From: Pedobacter sp. UBA4863
GTDB taxonomy: Bacteria > Bacteroidota > Bacteroidia > Sphingobacteriales > Sphingobacteriaceae
Assembly (NCBI RefSeq): GCF_002399615.1
Contig: NZ_DHDZ01000005.1
Coordinates: forward strand, 27,546-91,545
Length of the DNA: 64,000 nt
Direction of reading: 5' to 3'
The translations under genes were made by a program, and so were the position numbers. The notes beneath the pieces are model-generated. The model was not told the origin of the DNA and did not search any database. It saw only the letters and a list, made by a program, of their open reading frames with translations. Numbering within the stretch: position 1 is the stretch's first letter; each line of letters starts with the position of its first letter. Positions 44,189-52,490 of the stretch are shown piece after piece.

Positions 44189-45034
44189 GCTTTGCTGTAA
44201 AGCTAGGATATTAAAAAGCATTTAACGAGAATTTTAGATCTTAATTTGTTATTAACCTAAGTTCCTTTAGGTTATTATTTAACTGATTTGCGTGTTGTAG
44301 TCTAACTGACTCCGAAATAAATTTGCTTCTCAGCTACTTCGTGGTCAGCGTGGCGAGATATTAGCGATTCGTCGTGCTGAATTTATTTTACCCGTAGCTT
44401 TCCGCTACCGATAAATCGGCACAGGCTTCGCTACAGGTCAGCATCAGTTTTAACGGCTGTTTTAGTTCTTTTAATAAACTCCGATTATTAATAACGGGAC
44501 TTTCAAACTATTTTCAGCACAATATATTGACAGTTATAGCGTATGTGTAAAAATCCACGTTAAACAACCTTCGCTTAACTTTCAAATTCCAAAGCTAAAT
44601 TGAAATTATCACTTCTTGTGTCACCATTTTTTAGTAATTTAGGTGTGCTTTCCATTTAAGGATAATTCACCTATACAGAAAGCCTCCGCTATTTTAAAAG
44701 TCCGCCTCAAGTCCACCTTAACTCCACCTCAAGTCCACGTTAAGTCCACCATGACTGGTGTGCTCCATGTCTGTTCCATGTGTATTACTGTTATGCACCT
44801 GTATATAGCTAACCACTGTACTTATCCCAATTTTGGAGATACACTTATCTTCATTATTTAAAAGAAAAAACCATCGGTCACCAATCAGTCGGCACAAGTT
44901 AAATTTTGGTTTTTTACGTTGAAACCTGTGCTAAGTCAATTTAACAGTTTATATTAAAGTTTGAACTATTGTATAGCTCTAGAAAAGATCCAACAATCAC
45001 GTTACTTAAGCTCGACAAACTGTTAGCTATTTCA
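44189..45034. other. 846-base gap with several repeat classes
   Basis: No gene is supported. At 44310-44460 lies a dispersed repeat with CAGCTACTTCGTGGTCAG (44331-44348), identical over 18 nt to 50523-50540. At 44400-44425 CCGTAGC/GCTACCG words suggest a small hairpin. At 44705-44748 there is a four-unit 11-bp tandem array. A 72-codon frame at 44643-44861 runs through that array and is probably not a gene. The remainder shows nothing I can name. Confidence 0.5.
44705..44748. repeat. Four-unit 11-bp tandem repeat
   Basis: Units CCTCAAGTCCA, CCTTAACTCCA, CCTCAAGTCCA and CGTTAAGTCCA follow without gaps. A related word, AAATCCACGTTAAAC, lies 150 nt upstream near 44551. The 11-bp period is about one helical turn. 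Purpose unknown. Confidence 0.8.
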
Positions 45035-45436
45035 TTAATCCTCTTCCTGCCAAAAACTGTCCAGTAAATCATCTGTTTCGCGGCGGTCTTTCTTTGTTGG
45101 GCGGCCGGCTCCTCGATCTCTTTTTAAAGTTGGGGCCTGAAACACCGATTTAAACGCATGGGTTTCTTCTACCGGGGTTAAATCTTTATACTTGGTTACT
45201 GCAATTTTAGCATCAGTTCTGTTGTAAGAAAAATCTATCACTTCTATCACTTTCCTTTCAATTCCCTTACTAATCTGATAAATATCGCCAACTTTCACCA
45301 CAGCCGAAGGTTTAATATTCTGCCCTTTTAACTTTACCCTACCAGCCTTACAAGCATCTGTAGCTAAACTTCTCGTCTTAAAAACGCGGATAGCCCAAAG
45401 ATATTTATCAATGCGTAGTTTTTCTGTTTCTGCCAT
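45035..45436 (-). CDS. S4 domain RNA-binding protein (Hsp15-like)
   Basis: A 133-residue protein from the ATG at 45436 (MAETEKLRIDKYLWAIRVFK); an ATG at 45457 adds seven hydrophobic residues and is less likely. The S4 domain covers about 7-55, with KTRSLATDACKAGRVKLKG, matching HslR/Hsp15, which rescues stalled 50S subunits carrying nascent chains. The C-terminus is basic (RDRGAGRPTKKDRRE) and probably binds RNA. A 7-bp word array lies just upstream. Confidence 0.9.
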   Translation of the reverse strand: MAETEKLRIDKYLWAIRVFKTRSLATDACKAGRVKLKGQNIKPSAVVKVGDIYQISKGIERKVIEVIDFSYNRTDAKIAVTKYKDLTPVEETHAFKSVFQAPTLKRDRGAGRPTKKDRRETDDLLDSFWQEED

Positions 45437-45466
45437 AAATGCAAAATTAATGAACATTTTGCTTGA

Positions 45467-45494
45467 TTTTAACTTCTAACTTTTAACTTTTCAC
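45467..45494. repeat. Four-unit 7-bp word array
   Basis: TTTTAAC, TTCTAAC, TTTTAAC and TTTTCAC follow exactly in the gap between the S4-domain gene and dapD, which are divergent. The same word is seen singly around 16980, 17775 and 17830. Period and design match the other junction arrays. Confidence 0.65.
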
Positions 45495-45531
45495 ATATAA
45501 AAGCCTTATTTTGCATAAATTTTAAAATATA

Positions 45532-46350
45532 ATGATTGCCGAACTAAAAAAACAAGTAGAAGAAGCCTGGATAGATAGGGGCTTATTACAATACAAAGAG
45601 TATTCTGAAGCCATTGAAACTGTAATACAACTATTAAACAAAGGCGAAATTAGAGTTGCAGAGCCTATTTTAAACGGCTGGGCAATTAACGAGTGGATTA
45701 AAAAGGCAGTAATCCTTTATTTCCCAATCAAACAAATGAAGGAAATTAAATCTGGCCCTTTTGTTTACCACGACAAAATGGAGCTAAAAACTGATTATAA
45801 AGAGGCCGGTGTACGTGTAGTGCCTATGGCTAGTGCCCGTTATGGTTCTTATCTGGCTTCTGGCGTAATTATGATGCCTTCTTACGTAAACATTGGTGCT
45901 TATGTAGATGAAGGTACCATGGTTGACACATGGGCCACCGTAGGTTCATGTGCGCAAATTGGCAAACGTGTACACTTAAGTGGCGGCGTGGGCATTGGTG
46001 GTGTTTTAGAGCCCGTACAAGCTGCTCCAGTTATCATCGAAGACGATTGTTTCTTAGGTTCGAGAGCCATTGTGGTAGAAGGTGTACGCGTAGAAAAAGA
46101 AGCAGTGTTAGGTGCCAACGTGGTATTAACTGCCTCAACCAAAATTATCGACATTACTGGCGAAACTCCGGTAGAATACAAAGGCGTTGTTCCTTCGCGT
46201 TCGGTAGTTATTCCAGGTTCTTACACTAAAAAATTCCCAGCAGGCGAATACCAAGTACCATGTGCTTTAATTATTGGCAAGCGTAAAGAATCTACCGATA
46301 AAAAGACTTCTCTTAACGACGCATTAAGAGAGAACAATGTAGCTGTTTAG
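45532..46350 (+). CDS. dapD: 2,3,4,5-tetrahydropyridine-2,6-dicarboxylate N-succinyltransferase
   Basis: A 272-residue protein with a left-handed beta-helix of hexapeptide repeats at about 100-215 (VNIGAYVDEGTMVDTWATVG, GSCAQIGKRVHLSGGVGIGG, DDCFLGSRAIVVEG). It transfers succinyl from succinyl-CoA to tetrahydrodipicolinate in the lysine and diaminopimelate pathway. Its length is normal for DapD. A near-match -7 box (TATTTTGC) lies at about 45510. It is followed by a word-array hairpin and tsaC. Confidence 0.96.
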   Translation: MIAELKKQVEEAWIDRGLLQYKEYSEAIETVIQLLNKGEIRVAEPILNGWAINEWIKKAVILYFPIKQMKEIKSGPFVYHDKMELKTDYKEAGVRVVPMASARYGSYLASGVIMMPSYVNIGAYVDEGTMVDTWATVGSCAQIGKRVHLSGGVGIGGVLEPVQAAPVIIEDDCFLGSRAIVVEGVRVEKEAVLGANVVLTASTKIIDITGETPVEYKGVVPSRSVVIPGSYTKKFPAGEYQVPCALIIGKRKESTDKKTSLNDALRENNVAV

Positions 46351-46356
46351 TTTTTT

Positions 46357-46402
46357 CGTTGAAAGGTTGGAATGTTAGAACGTTACAACATTCCAGCTTT
46401 TC
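46357..46402. repeat. Gene-less 8-bp word hairpin related to element B arms
   Basis: Units CGTTGAAA, GGTTGGAA, TGTTAGAA and CGTTACAA run exactly every 8 bp. GAAAGGTTGGAATGTT (46361-46376) pairs with AACATTCCAGCTTTTC (46387-46402) with two mismatches and a 10-nt loop. GTTGAAAGGTTGGAA (46358-46372) is identical to 21198-21212 in the arm of element B. It lies between dapD and tsaC. Confidence 0.75.
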
Positions 46403-46420
46403 AGCATTACAACTACCCAC

Positions 46421-46984
46421 ATGAGAGAAGAAATTAATAAAGCTTTAGAGGTATTAAAAAATGGCGGTGTAATCCTCTATCCTACCGATACCGTTTGGGG
46501 TTTAGGCTGCGATGCCACCAATGCCGAAGCAGTTGCCAAAATAAACGAAATTAAAGGTCGTGCAGCCGATAAAAGTTTAATCGTACTATTAGATACCGAC
46601 AACAAACTGCAAAGCTATGTAAACGACATACCCGAAGTGGCTTACGATTTAATTGAATACGCCGAAAAACCTTTGACCGTTGTTTTTTCTAATGCCAAAA
46701 ACTTAGCTGCAAACGTAATTAATGCCGATGGTAGTGTAGGCATTAGAATACCAAAACACGATTTCTGCCAACAATTAATCCAGCGTTTCCGTAAACCTAT
46801 TGTATCTACTTCGGCCAATGTTAGTGGCCAGCCTACACCAAAATTCTTCGATGAAATTAGTGATGACATTAAAGATGCAGTAGCTTACATCGTAGATTTA
46901 GAACAAGAAAACAGCACGCCAAAGCAACCATCAACTATTGTTAAATTAGGTGCTGGCGGGCAATTTGAGTTTATAAGGAAGTAA
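46421..46984 (+). CDS. tsaC: L-threonylcarbamoyladenylate synthase
   Basis: A 187-residue Sua5/YciO/YrdC domain protein: LKNGGVILYPTDTVWGLGCD at the N-terminus, KINEIKGRAADKSLIVL, and PIVSTSANVSGQPTPK with the typical STSAN motif. It makes threonylcarbamoyl-AMP from Thr, bicarbonate and ATP for t6A37 in ANN-decoding tRNAs. It lacks the C-terminal Sua5 domain, so it is the short TsaC type. Confidence 0.94.
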   Translation: MREEINKALEVLKNGGVILYPTDTVWGLGCDATNAEAVAKINEIKGRAADKSLIVLLDTDNKLQSYVNDIPEVAYDLIEYAEKPLTVVFSNAKNLAANVINADGSVGIRIPKHDFCQQLIQRFRKPIVSTSANVSGQPTPKFFDEISDDIKDAVAYIVDLEQENSTPKQPSTIVKLGAGGQFEFIRK

Positions 46985-47096
46985 CCCCCTAGCCCCCTGA
47001 AGGGGGAATTAATAGCAAGCTTAATATTTAACGCCATATAAAAGAAGTCCCCTTTAGAGCTTGTTACGAGATTATTCGGGAGGATTTAGGGGTTTT
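46983..47096. repeat. CCCCCT-GA-AGGGGG hairpin and facing half-repeat
   Basis: AACCCCCTAGCCCCCTGAAG opens a perfect hairpin, CCCCCT with AGGGGG at 46993-47006. A facing half (AGTCCCCTTTAGAG, then GGATTTAGGGGTTT) ends at 47096. Single forms occur at 43660-43677 and, weakly, at 42110 and 49363. It separates tsaC from the cca promoter. Confidence 0.7.
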
Positions 47097-47099
47097 TCT

Positions 47100-47107
47100 T
47101 AACTTTG
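47100..47107 (+). promoter_or_regulatory. -7 box of cca with almost no leader
   Basis: TAACTTTG is a perfect TAnnTTTG match and ends 6 nt before the cca ATG at 47114. Start of transcription would fall about 3 nt before the ATG, so the mRNA would be leaderless or nearly so. No TTTG at the -33 position. Confidence 0.6.
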
Positions 47108-47113
47108 CAACCT

Positions 47114-48550
47114 ATGCAAACCAACCCACAGCCTCACGATGCAAAATCCCTTTTGGGAAACATTGAGGCTTCTATCTTTAAAGTCTTAGCCGAAATTGCC
47201 GAGCACACCAAAACCGAAACTTATGTTATTGGCGGCTTTGTACGCGACATTTATTTAAACAGGCCCTCTAAAGACATTGATGTAGTGGTATTGGGCAATG
47301 GCATTGCATTTGCCGAAAAAGTTGGCCAAAAACTAAAAACAAATGTAGCGGTGTTTAAAAATTTCGGCACTGCCATGTTAAAGCATTCAGACCTAGAAGT
47401 AGAATTTGTGGGTGCTCGTAAAGAAAGCTATCGGGCAAATTCTCGTAAACCAATTGTAGAAAATGGCACTTTAGAAGACGACCAACTGCGCCGTGATTTT
47501 ACCATTAATGCTCTAGCAATATCCTTAAATAAAGAAAACTACGGCGAAGTTGTTGATCCTTTTAATGGTTTAGAAGATTTAGCCAACAAGCTTATCCGGA
47601 CACCATTAGATCCCGTAGTTACCTTTTCTGACGACCCCTTGCGAATGATGCGGGCTATCCGTTTTGCCACACAACTAAATTTCGAAATAGACCAAGTGGC
47701 TATCAATGCCATCAAATCGCAGAAAGAACGCATCAAAATTGTATCTAAGGAAAGAATTACTGACGAATTAAATAAAATTATTCTCGCCAAAAAACCCTCT
47801 ATAGGCTTTAATTATTTATTCGATACCGGCTTATTGGAGTTAATTTTTCCTCAAATGGCTAAATTATATGGGGTTGATGTGGTTAAAGGCAGGGCGCATA
47901 AAGATAACTTTTACCATACATTACAGGTTTTAGATAACATTTGTGAAACTACCGACGATTTATGGCTACGTTGGGCGGCTATTTTACACGATATTGCCAA
48001 ACCCGCCACCAAACGTTTTGAAGAAGGCCATGGTTGGACTTTCCACGGCCACGAGGATAAAGGCGCACGGATGGTTCCTCAAATATTTGCACAACTTAAA
48101 CTGCCTTTAAATGAAAAGATGAAATTGGTGCAAAAATTAGTTTTATTGCATTTGCGCCCCATTGTTTTAGCACAAGATAAAATTACAGACTCTGCCGTTC
48201 GCCGCTTACTTTTTGAGGCCGGCGAAGATATAGACGGGTTAATGTTGCTCTGCAATGCCGATGTAACTACCAAAAACGAATACAAAATAAAAAAATACCG
48301 CAACAATTTTGAGCTGGTAAAACAAAAACTTAAAGATGTAGAAGAACGCGATCAATTGCGTAATTGGCAGCCTCCTATTTCGGGCAACGATATTATGCAG
48401 ACCTTTGGTTTAAGTGCCGGCAAAGAAGTTGGAATTTTGAAAAACGCCATACGCGAAGCAATTTTAGAAGGCGATATCATAAACAGCTACGAAGAAGCGT
48501 TTAACTATATGCTTGCAAAAGCAGAAGAGTTAGGATTAAAAGCAATTTAA
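47114..48550 (+). CDS. cca: CCA tRNA nucleotidyltransferase with HD domain
   Basis: A 478-residue protein from the ATG at 47114; an in-frame TTG at 47105 lies within the -7 box. Class II nucleotidyltransferase head with YVIGGFVRDIYLNRPSKDID (catalytic DxD), neck motif RRDFTINALAIS, and DPLRMMRAIRFATQL. A C-terminal HD domain has DNFYHTLQVLDNI and LHDIAKPATKRF. It adds or repairs the 3' CCA of tRNA; the HD domain suggests added phosphodiesterase or phosphatase activity. Confidence 0.94.
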   Translation: MQTNPQPHDAKSLLGNIEASIFKVLAEIAEHTKTETYVIGGFVRDIYLNRPSKDIDVVVLGNGIAFAEKVGQKLKTNVAVFKNFGTAMLKHSDLEVEFVGARKESYRANSRKPIVENGTLEDDQLRRDFTINALAISLNKENYGEVVDPFNGLEDLANKLIRTPLDPVVTFSDDPLRMMRAIRFATQLNFEIDQVAINAIKSQKERIKIVSKERITDELNKIILAKKPSIGFNYLFDTGLLELIFPQMAKLYGVDVVKGRAHKDNFYHTLQVLDNICETTDDLWLRWAAILHDIAKPATKRFEEGHGWTFHGHEDKGARMVPQIFAQLKLPLNEKMKLVQKLVLLHLRPIVLAQDKITDSAVRRLLFEAGEDIDGLMLLCNADVTTKNEYKIKKYRNNFELVKQKLKDVEERDQLRNWQPPISGNDIMQTFGLSAGKEVGILKNAIREAILEGDIINSYEEAFNYMLAKAEELGLKAI

Positions 48551-48660
48551 GCACAATTACGTTTAGTTTTTCAGTCCCTAGACTTTCAAACATCTGTCTT
48601 CGGACTTTTAGAGTTTTTTCTTATTTTTACACCCATAACACAGCATTATTTAATTAGCAC

Positions 48661-49314
48661 ATGGCAATTTATAGATTTAGAATTTCTTTTGAAGATTACG
48701 ACGACGTTACACGCGAAATAGACATCAAGAGCACACAAACTTTCGAAGATTTACATAGGGCCATACACCGCAGTACGGGATACAACGCCGATAAACCCTC
48801 ATCGTTTTACGTAAGTACGGACAATTGGATTAAAGGCGACGAAATTGCCATTCACCCAACCCAACGTAAAATTGATAATGGGGTAGTTTTGATGGAAAAA
48901 TCGAAATTGAGCAGCTTTATCGAAGATCCACACCAAAAATTTTACTATATCTATAATTTCGAAAGACCATACGATTTCCATGTTGAATTAATCAAGATTA
49001 TTTTAGATAACGACCCTAAAATCGAATATCCATACTTGGTAAAAAGTATTGGAGAAGCGCCAAAAATTATTGAAAAAGGCAATATTGGTGGCATTGCAGC
49101 AAGCAGTGCAGCTATCAGCAATGATTTTGATTTCTTAAATGAAATGGATTTTGTGCCAGAAGACACCGACGAACTAGAGGCTATGGGCAGCAGTGGTATC
49201 AATGCACAAGAAAAATCTCATGACGATGAAGACGAGCAAGAAGATGAATTTGGTGACGGCGAAGAGGATGATTATGGGAACGACGAATACGGCAACGACA
49301 ACGATGATTATTAA
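48661..49314 (+). CDS. pRiA4b ORF-3-like domain protein with acidic tail
   Basis: A 217-residue protein. The first 125 residues resemble the plasmid pRiA4b ORF-3/IS1096 TnpR-like domain (YRFRISFEDYDDVTREIDI, then FYYIYNFERPYDFHVEL, where a tryptophan-aspartate motif is usual). The C-terminal 45 residues are strongly acidic (DDEDEQEDEFGDGEEDDYG). No transposase is nearby, so it is not evidence of an insertion sequence. Role unknown; the tail suggests a binding or chaperone-like function. It lies alone between cca and miaA. Confidence 0.7.
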   Translation: MAIYRFRISFEDYDDVTREIDIKSTQTFEDLHRAIHRSTGYNADKPSSFYVSTDNWIKGDEIAIHPTQRKIDNGVVLMEKSKLSSFIEDPHQKFYYIYNFERPYDFHVELIKIILDNDPKIEYPYLVKSIGEAPKIIEKGNIGGIAASSAAISNDFDFLNEMDFVPEDTDELEAMGSSGINAQEKSHDDEDEQEDEFGDGEEDDYGNDEYGNDNDDY

Positions 49315-49427
49315 GCCCTGTTAAACGGCCTAGCCCTCCAGTACGCCAATTGTATGCTCACCTCCCCTACCAAAAGGGAAGATGAACAACCTAAGCCTTT
49401 GTTGGAAACCCTTTTATTTCATAATCG

Positions 49428-50366
49428 ATGTCACCAAGCAAACCCTACAACACTGAAAATCAAAACAAAAAGACTTTAATTGTTGTAGTTGGCCCAACGG
49501 CTATTGGAAAAACCTCGTTGGCCATAGCGTTGGCAAAGCATTACCAAACAGCAGTTATTTCTGCAGATTCGAGGCAATTTTTTAAAGAAATGAGCATTGG
49601 CACTGCCAAACCTTCTGCAGAAGAACTGGCCGCAGCGCCACACCATTTCATTAGCTCACACAGCGTTACACAACTGTTTAGCACTGGCGATTTTGAGACC
49701 CAAGCATTGGCCTTAATGGAAAAACTGTTTACCGAACATGAGGTATTAATTATGGTTGGCGGCTCGGGCCTGTACATTAATGCCATTTGCAATGGTTTAG
49801 ATGAAATGCCTGAAATTGACCTCCATATTCGCGAACGGTTAAACCAGCAATTCGCTAACGAAGGTGTTGAACCCATTAGAAAGCAATTGATGGCATTAGA
49901 TCCCGAGTATTTTGCAAAAGTAGATCAGCATAACCCGCAACGAATGATACGTGGCTTGGAAGTCGTGCTTTCAACCGGGCAAAAACTGAGCTCATTTCTT
50001 ACCTCAACTAAAAAAGAGCGTCCGTTTAACATTATTAAAATTGGTTTAAACACTGATAGAGCAAAGCTATACCAACAAATTAACCACAGGGTGGACCTAA
50101 TGATTGAAAATGGCCTGATAGATGAGGTGAAATCCTTAACGGCTTACAAAGATCTTAATGCGCTTAACACGGTGGGCTACTCCGAAATTTTCGACTATTT
50201 AGAAGGAAAAACTGACTTGGCTACTGCCATTGACAAAATTAAACAAAACACCCGCCGTTTTGCCAAAAGGCAGCTCACCTGGTTTAGAAAAGATACGGAA
50301 ACCACTTGGTTTGAGCCAAATGATAGCGTAAATATTTTAACATTGATTAATAACAAATTAAGTTAG
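49428..50366 (+). CDS. miaA: tRNA dimethylallyltransferase
   Basis: A 312-residue P-loop enzyme with GPTAIGKTSLAIALA (about 22-36), SADSRQFFKEMSIGTAKPS (about 45-63), and the late motif INTRRFAKRQLTWFR-like QNTRRFAKRQLTWFRKD. It prenylates A37 of tRNAs reading UNN codons. It begins 113 nt after the preceding gene, beyond a CCCCTACCAAAAGGG-type repeat. Confidence 0.95.
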   Translation: MSPSKPYNTENQNKKTLIVVVGPTAIGKTSLAIALAKHYQTAVISADSRQFFKEMSIGTAKPSAEELAAAPHHFISSHSVTQLFSTGDFETQALALMEKLFTEHEVLIMVGGSGLYINAICNGLDEMPEIDLHIRERLNQQFANEGVEPIRKQLMALDPEYFAKVDQHNPQRMIRGLEVVLSTGQKLSSFLTSTKKERPFNIIKIGLNTDRAKLYQQINHRVDLMIENGLIDEVKSLTAYKDLNALNTVGYSEIFDYLEGKTDLATAIDKIKQNTRRFAKRQLTWFRKDTETTWFEPNDSVNILTLINNKLS

Positions 50367-50712
50367 ATGTCTTATTAAAACTATCTAATCACATAGGAGT
50401 TCGATTATTAAATGTACCAAAACAAGCCGTTAAAGCTAGTCCCGAATTAATTTCGGGAGACGGAGCGCAAATTTAGCGTCACCTCCGATACTCGGAGCAA
50501 GCGCTGAATTTATTTTGCTTCGCAGCTACTTCGTGGTCAGGGTCGGTGTTACAAATACGCTATCAGAGCACTTATAATCAATAGAATAACAATAGAAATC
50601 AGGTTAATATGTATTTTTATAAAAAGAACACGTATTATGCCTCGATCTTCCAGATTTATAATGGACTTCTTTCATAACTAACTAACAAGCATAAAAGATA
50701 CCATCAATTGTA

Positions 50713-50775
50713 GGCACGAAGCAATCTTAAAACGTAAGAAAGACATCGAATAATGCTTTAGGATTGCTTCGTGCC
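50713..50775. repeat. Dispersed hairpin, GGCACGAAGCAATC type
   Basis: GGCACGAAGCAATC (50713-50726) and GATTGCTTCGTGCC (50762-50775) are perfectly complementary over 14 bp and followed by TCGCAATGACG. The trailing AATGACG recalls the TCATTTCGA element ends, so it may be a divergent relative. Confidence 0.75.
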
Positions 50776-50907
50776 TCGCAATGACGAGTTATGAAAGAGT
50801 GCTAATCTGGAAATCTTATCTCAGTATTTGTAATCCTTTTGATCATCGGCCAAAGCCCTACCTATATTTCTTAACATACATCAAAAACTTTATGATACCC
50901 CTACGCT

Positions 50908-50915
50908 TATCTTTG
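50908..50915 (+). promoter_or_regulatory. -7 box of the LLM oxidoreductase gene
   Basis: TATCTTTG is a perfect TAnnTTTG match 23 nt before the ATG at 50939. No TTTG at the -33 position was found. A purine-rich AAAAAGGATAAAA lies just before the ATG. Confidence 0.6.
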
Positions 50916-50938
50916 TAGTAAACAAAAAGGATAAAATA

Positions 50939-51970
50939 ATGGAATTAGGTATTGGAATGTTTGGCGATTTACAAATTAACGCCAAAGGCGAAATACAATC
51001 GGCACAACAACGTTTACAAGAAATTATTAAAGAAATTAAGCTGATGGATGAAGTTGGCTTAGATTTTTATGGCATTGGCGAGCACCACCGACCAGATTAC
51101 GCAGTTTCTGCGCCTGAAATTATTTTAGCGGCAGCTGCATCGGTAACCAAAAACATCAAGCTAGGAAGCGCCGTTTCGGTACTAAGTTCTTCAGATCCTG
51201 TAAAGCTATACCAAAGTTTTGCAACGGTAGATTTAATTTCTAACGGCAGGGCCGAGCTTATGGCGGGTCGTGGAAGCTTCATCGAATCGTTTCCGCTGTT
51301 TGGCCACAATTTAGCAGATTACGATGCCTTGTTTGACGAAAAACTGAACCTTTTAGTTAAAATTAACCAAGAAGAAACCATTTCTTGGAAAGGGAAATTT
51401 AGACCCGAACTAAAAGAACAACAAATTTTGCCTAGAGCGGTGAACAACAACTTAAAAATGTGGGTTGCCGTTGGCGGCACGCCAGCATCGGTAGTAAGGG
51501 CAGGTAAACTGGGCTTACCTGTAATGTTCGCTATTATTGGTGGTAATCCGGCGCAGTTTAAACCGCTTGTAGAATATTACCAACAGGCTTACGAGGATGC
51601 CGGACATGATAGGAGTAAATTTCAAGTGGGCGTACACATGCACTCGTTTTTTGGCAACGATAGCCAAGAAATTGCCGACTATTACTACCCTTTATATGCG
51701 GCTCAGATGGACAGAATTGGCGCATCGAGAGGCTGGCCGCCATTTCAACGCGGACAGTATGACTACGGTAGGTCTAAACACGGACATTTGGTAATTGGCG
51801 ATGCAAACGAAACTGCTGAAAAAATAATTATGATGCACGAATTGTTTGGCTTAACTCGTTTCTCTGCACACATGGACGTAGGCGCTCCTGCGCACAACCG
51901 CATGCTAAAAGCTATTGAGATTTACGGTGATATAATTGCACCGCAAGTAAGAAAAGCTTTAGGTAAATAA
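50939..51970 (+). CDS. LLM class flavin-dependent oxidoreductase
   Basis: A 343-residue bacterial-luciferase-like TIM-barrel protein: MELGIGMFGDLQI at the start, VGLDFYGIGEHHRPDYAVS (about 40-58), KLGSAVSVLSSSDPVKLYQS (about 78-97), and GRGSFIESFPLFGH (about 113-126). Such enzymes use FMNH2 or F420 to oxidise or reduce small molecules; sequence does not tell the substrate. It is a single gene. Confidence 0.92.
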   Translation: MELGIGMFGDLQINAKGEIQSAQQRLQEIIKEIKLMDEVGLDFYGIGEHHRPDYAVSAPEIILAAAASVTKNIKLGSAVSVLSSSDPVKLYQSFATVDLISNGRAELMAGRGSFIESFPLFGHNLADYDALFDEKLNLLVKINQEETISWKGKFRPELKEQQILPRAVNNNLKMWVAVGGTPASVVRAGKLGLPVMFAIIGGNPAQFKPLVEYYQQAYEDAGHDRSKFQVGVHMHSFFGNDSQEIADYYYPLYAAQMDRIGASRGWPPFQRGQYDYGRSKHGHLVIGDANETAEKIIMMHELFGLTRFSAHMDVGAPAHNRMLKAIEIYGDIIAPQVRKALGK

Positions 51971-51987
51971 GCTGCTCGGCATCGACC

Positions 51988-52073
51988 AAGAATGAGAGCT
52001 TGTTCCGATTTTATTGGGGAGAAACCTTTACAGCGTATAAATAAAGATTTCTCCCTATGCTAGAAATAACGAC
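51988..52073. repeat. Dispersed hairpin element, weaker copy
   Basis: GGGGAGAAACCTTT (52016-52029) and AAAGATTTCTCCC (52043-52055) pair with one mismatch, and the element ends in AGAAATAACGAC, a degenerate form of the TCGAAATGACG end. It lies between the LLM gene and the DUF423 gene. Confidence 0.55.
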
Positions 52074-52112
52074 ATTTTTTAAGTGGTTATTAATTATTAC
52101 TAACTTTAACAC

Positions 52113-52490
52113 ATGACAAATAATTGTGTAATTGCAACAGGTGCCACTTTTGGGATACTGGCTATAATTTTAGGCGCTTTTGGTGCACATGCTTTAAAAA
52201 AGGTGCTATCAACAGAGAAGATAGCTTCGTTTGAAGTTGGTGTGAGGTACCAAACTTACAGTGCGCTGTTTTTGCTGCTCATTGGCTATAATACTAATTT
52301 CGAAGTTAGCCTTCTACAATGGGCATATTATTTAGTTACTATTGCAACGATATTTTTTTCATTCAGCATCTATCTGTTATCGTTGGCTGAGTATCTGAAA
52401 AAGAATTTTAAATTTCTTGGCCCGGTTACGCCAGTGGGCGGATTATTGATGATTTTGGGATGGGGCTGCTTACTGTTTTCTGCTATTTAA
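52113..52490 (+). CDS. DUF423 family membrane protein (YgdD/TMEM256-like)
   Basis: A 125-residue protein with four membrane segments. The family motif ILGAFGAHALKKVLS is at about residues 20-34, VGVRYQTYSALFLLLIG follows at about 43-59, and PVTPVGGLLMILGWGCLLF near the end. The function of the family is unknown. A TAACTTTA sequence (near-match -7 box) lies 6 nt before the start. Confidence 0.93.
   Translation: MTNNCVIATGATFGILAIILGAFGAHALKKVLSTEKIASFEVGVRYQTYSALFLLLIGYNTNFEVSLLQWAYYLVTIATIFFSFSIYLLSLAEYLKKNFKFLGPVTPVGGLLMILGWGCLLFSAI

Larger units (their letters stand above)
50367..50938. other. 572-base gap with repeats, before the LLM gene
   Basis: No gene supported. It holds CCCGAATTAATTTCGGGAGA (hairpin CCCGAA/TTCGGG at 50442-50458), the shared 18-mer CAGCTACTTCGTGGTCAG (50523-50540), and a perfect 14-bp hairpin at 50713-50775. 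A -7 box is at 50908-50915. The rest shows nothing I can name. Confidence 0.55.

Noticed and set aside
44643..44861. 72-codon frame in the gap after the DUF1801 gene
   Set aside because: It runs through the 11-bp tandem array and neighbouring words, has no ribosome site and no familiar features; treated as chance.
48661..49314. Insertion sequence suggested by the IS1096/pRiA4b-like domain
   Set aside because: No transposase, inverted repeats or target duplication is present; the domain also occurs in ordinary chromosomal genes.
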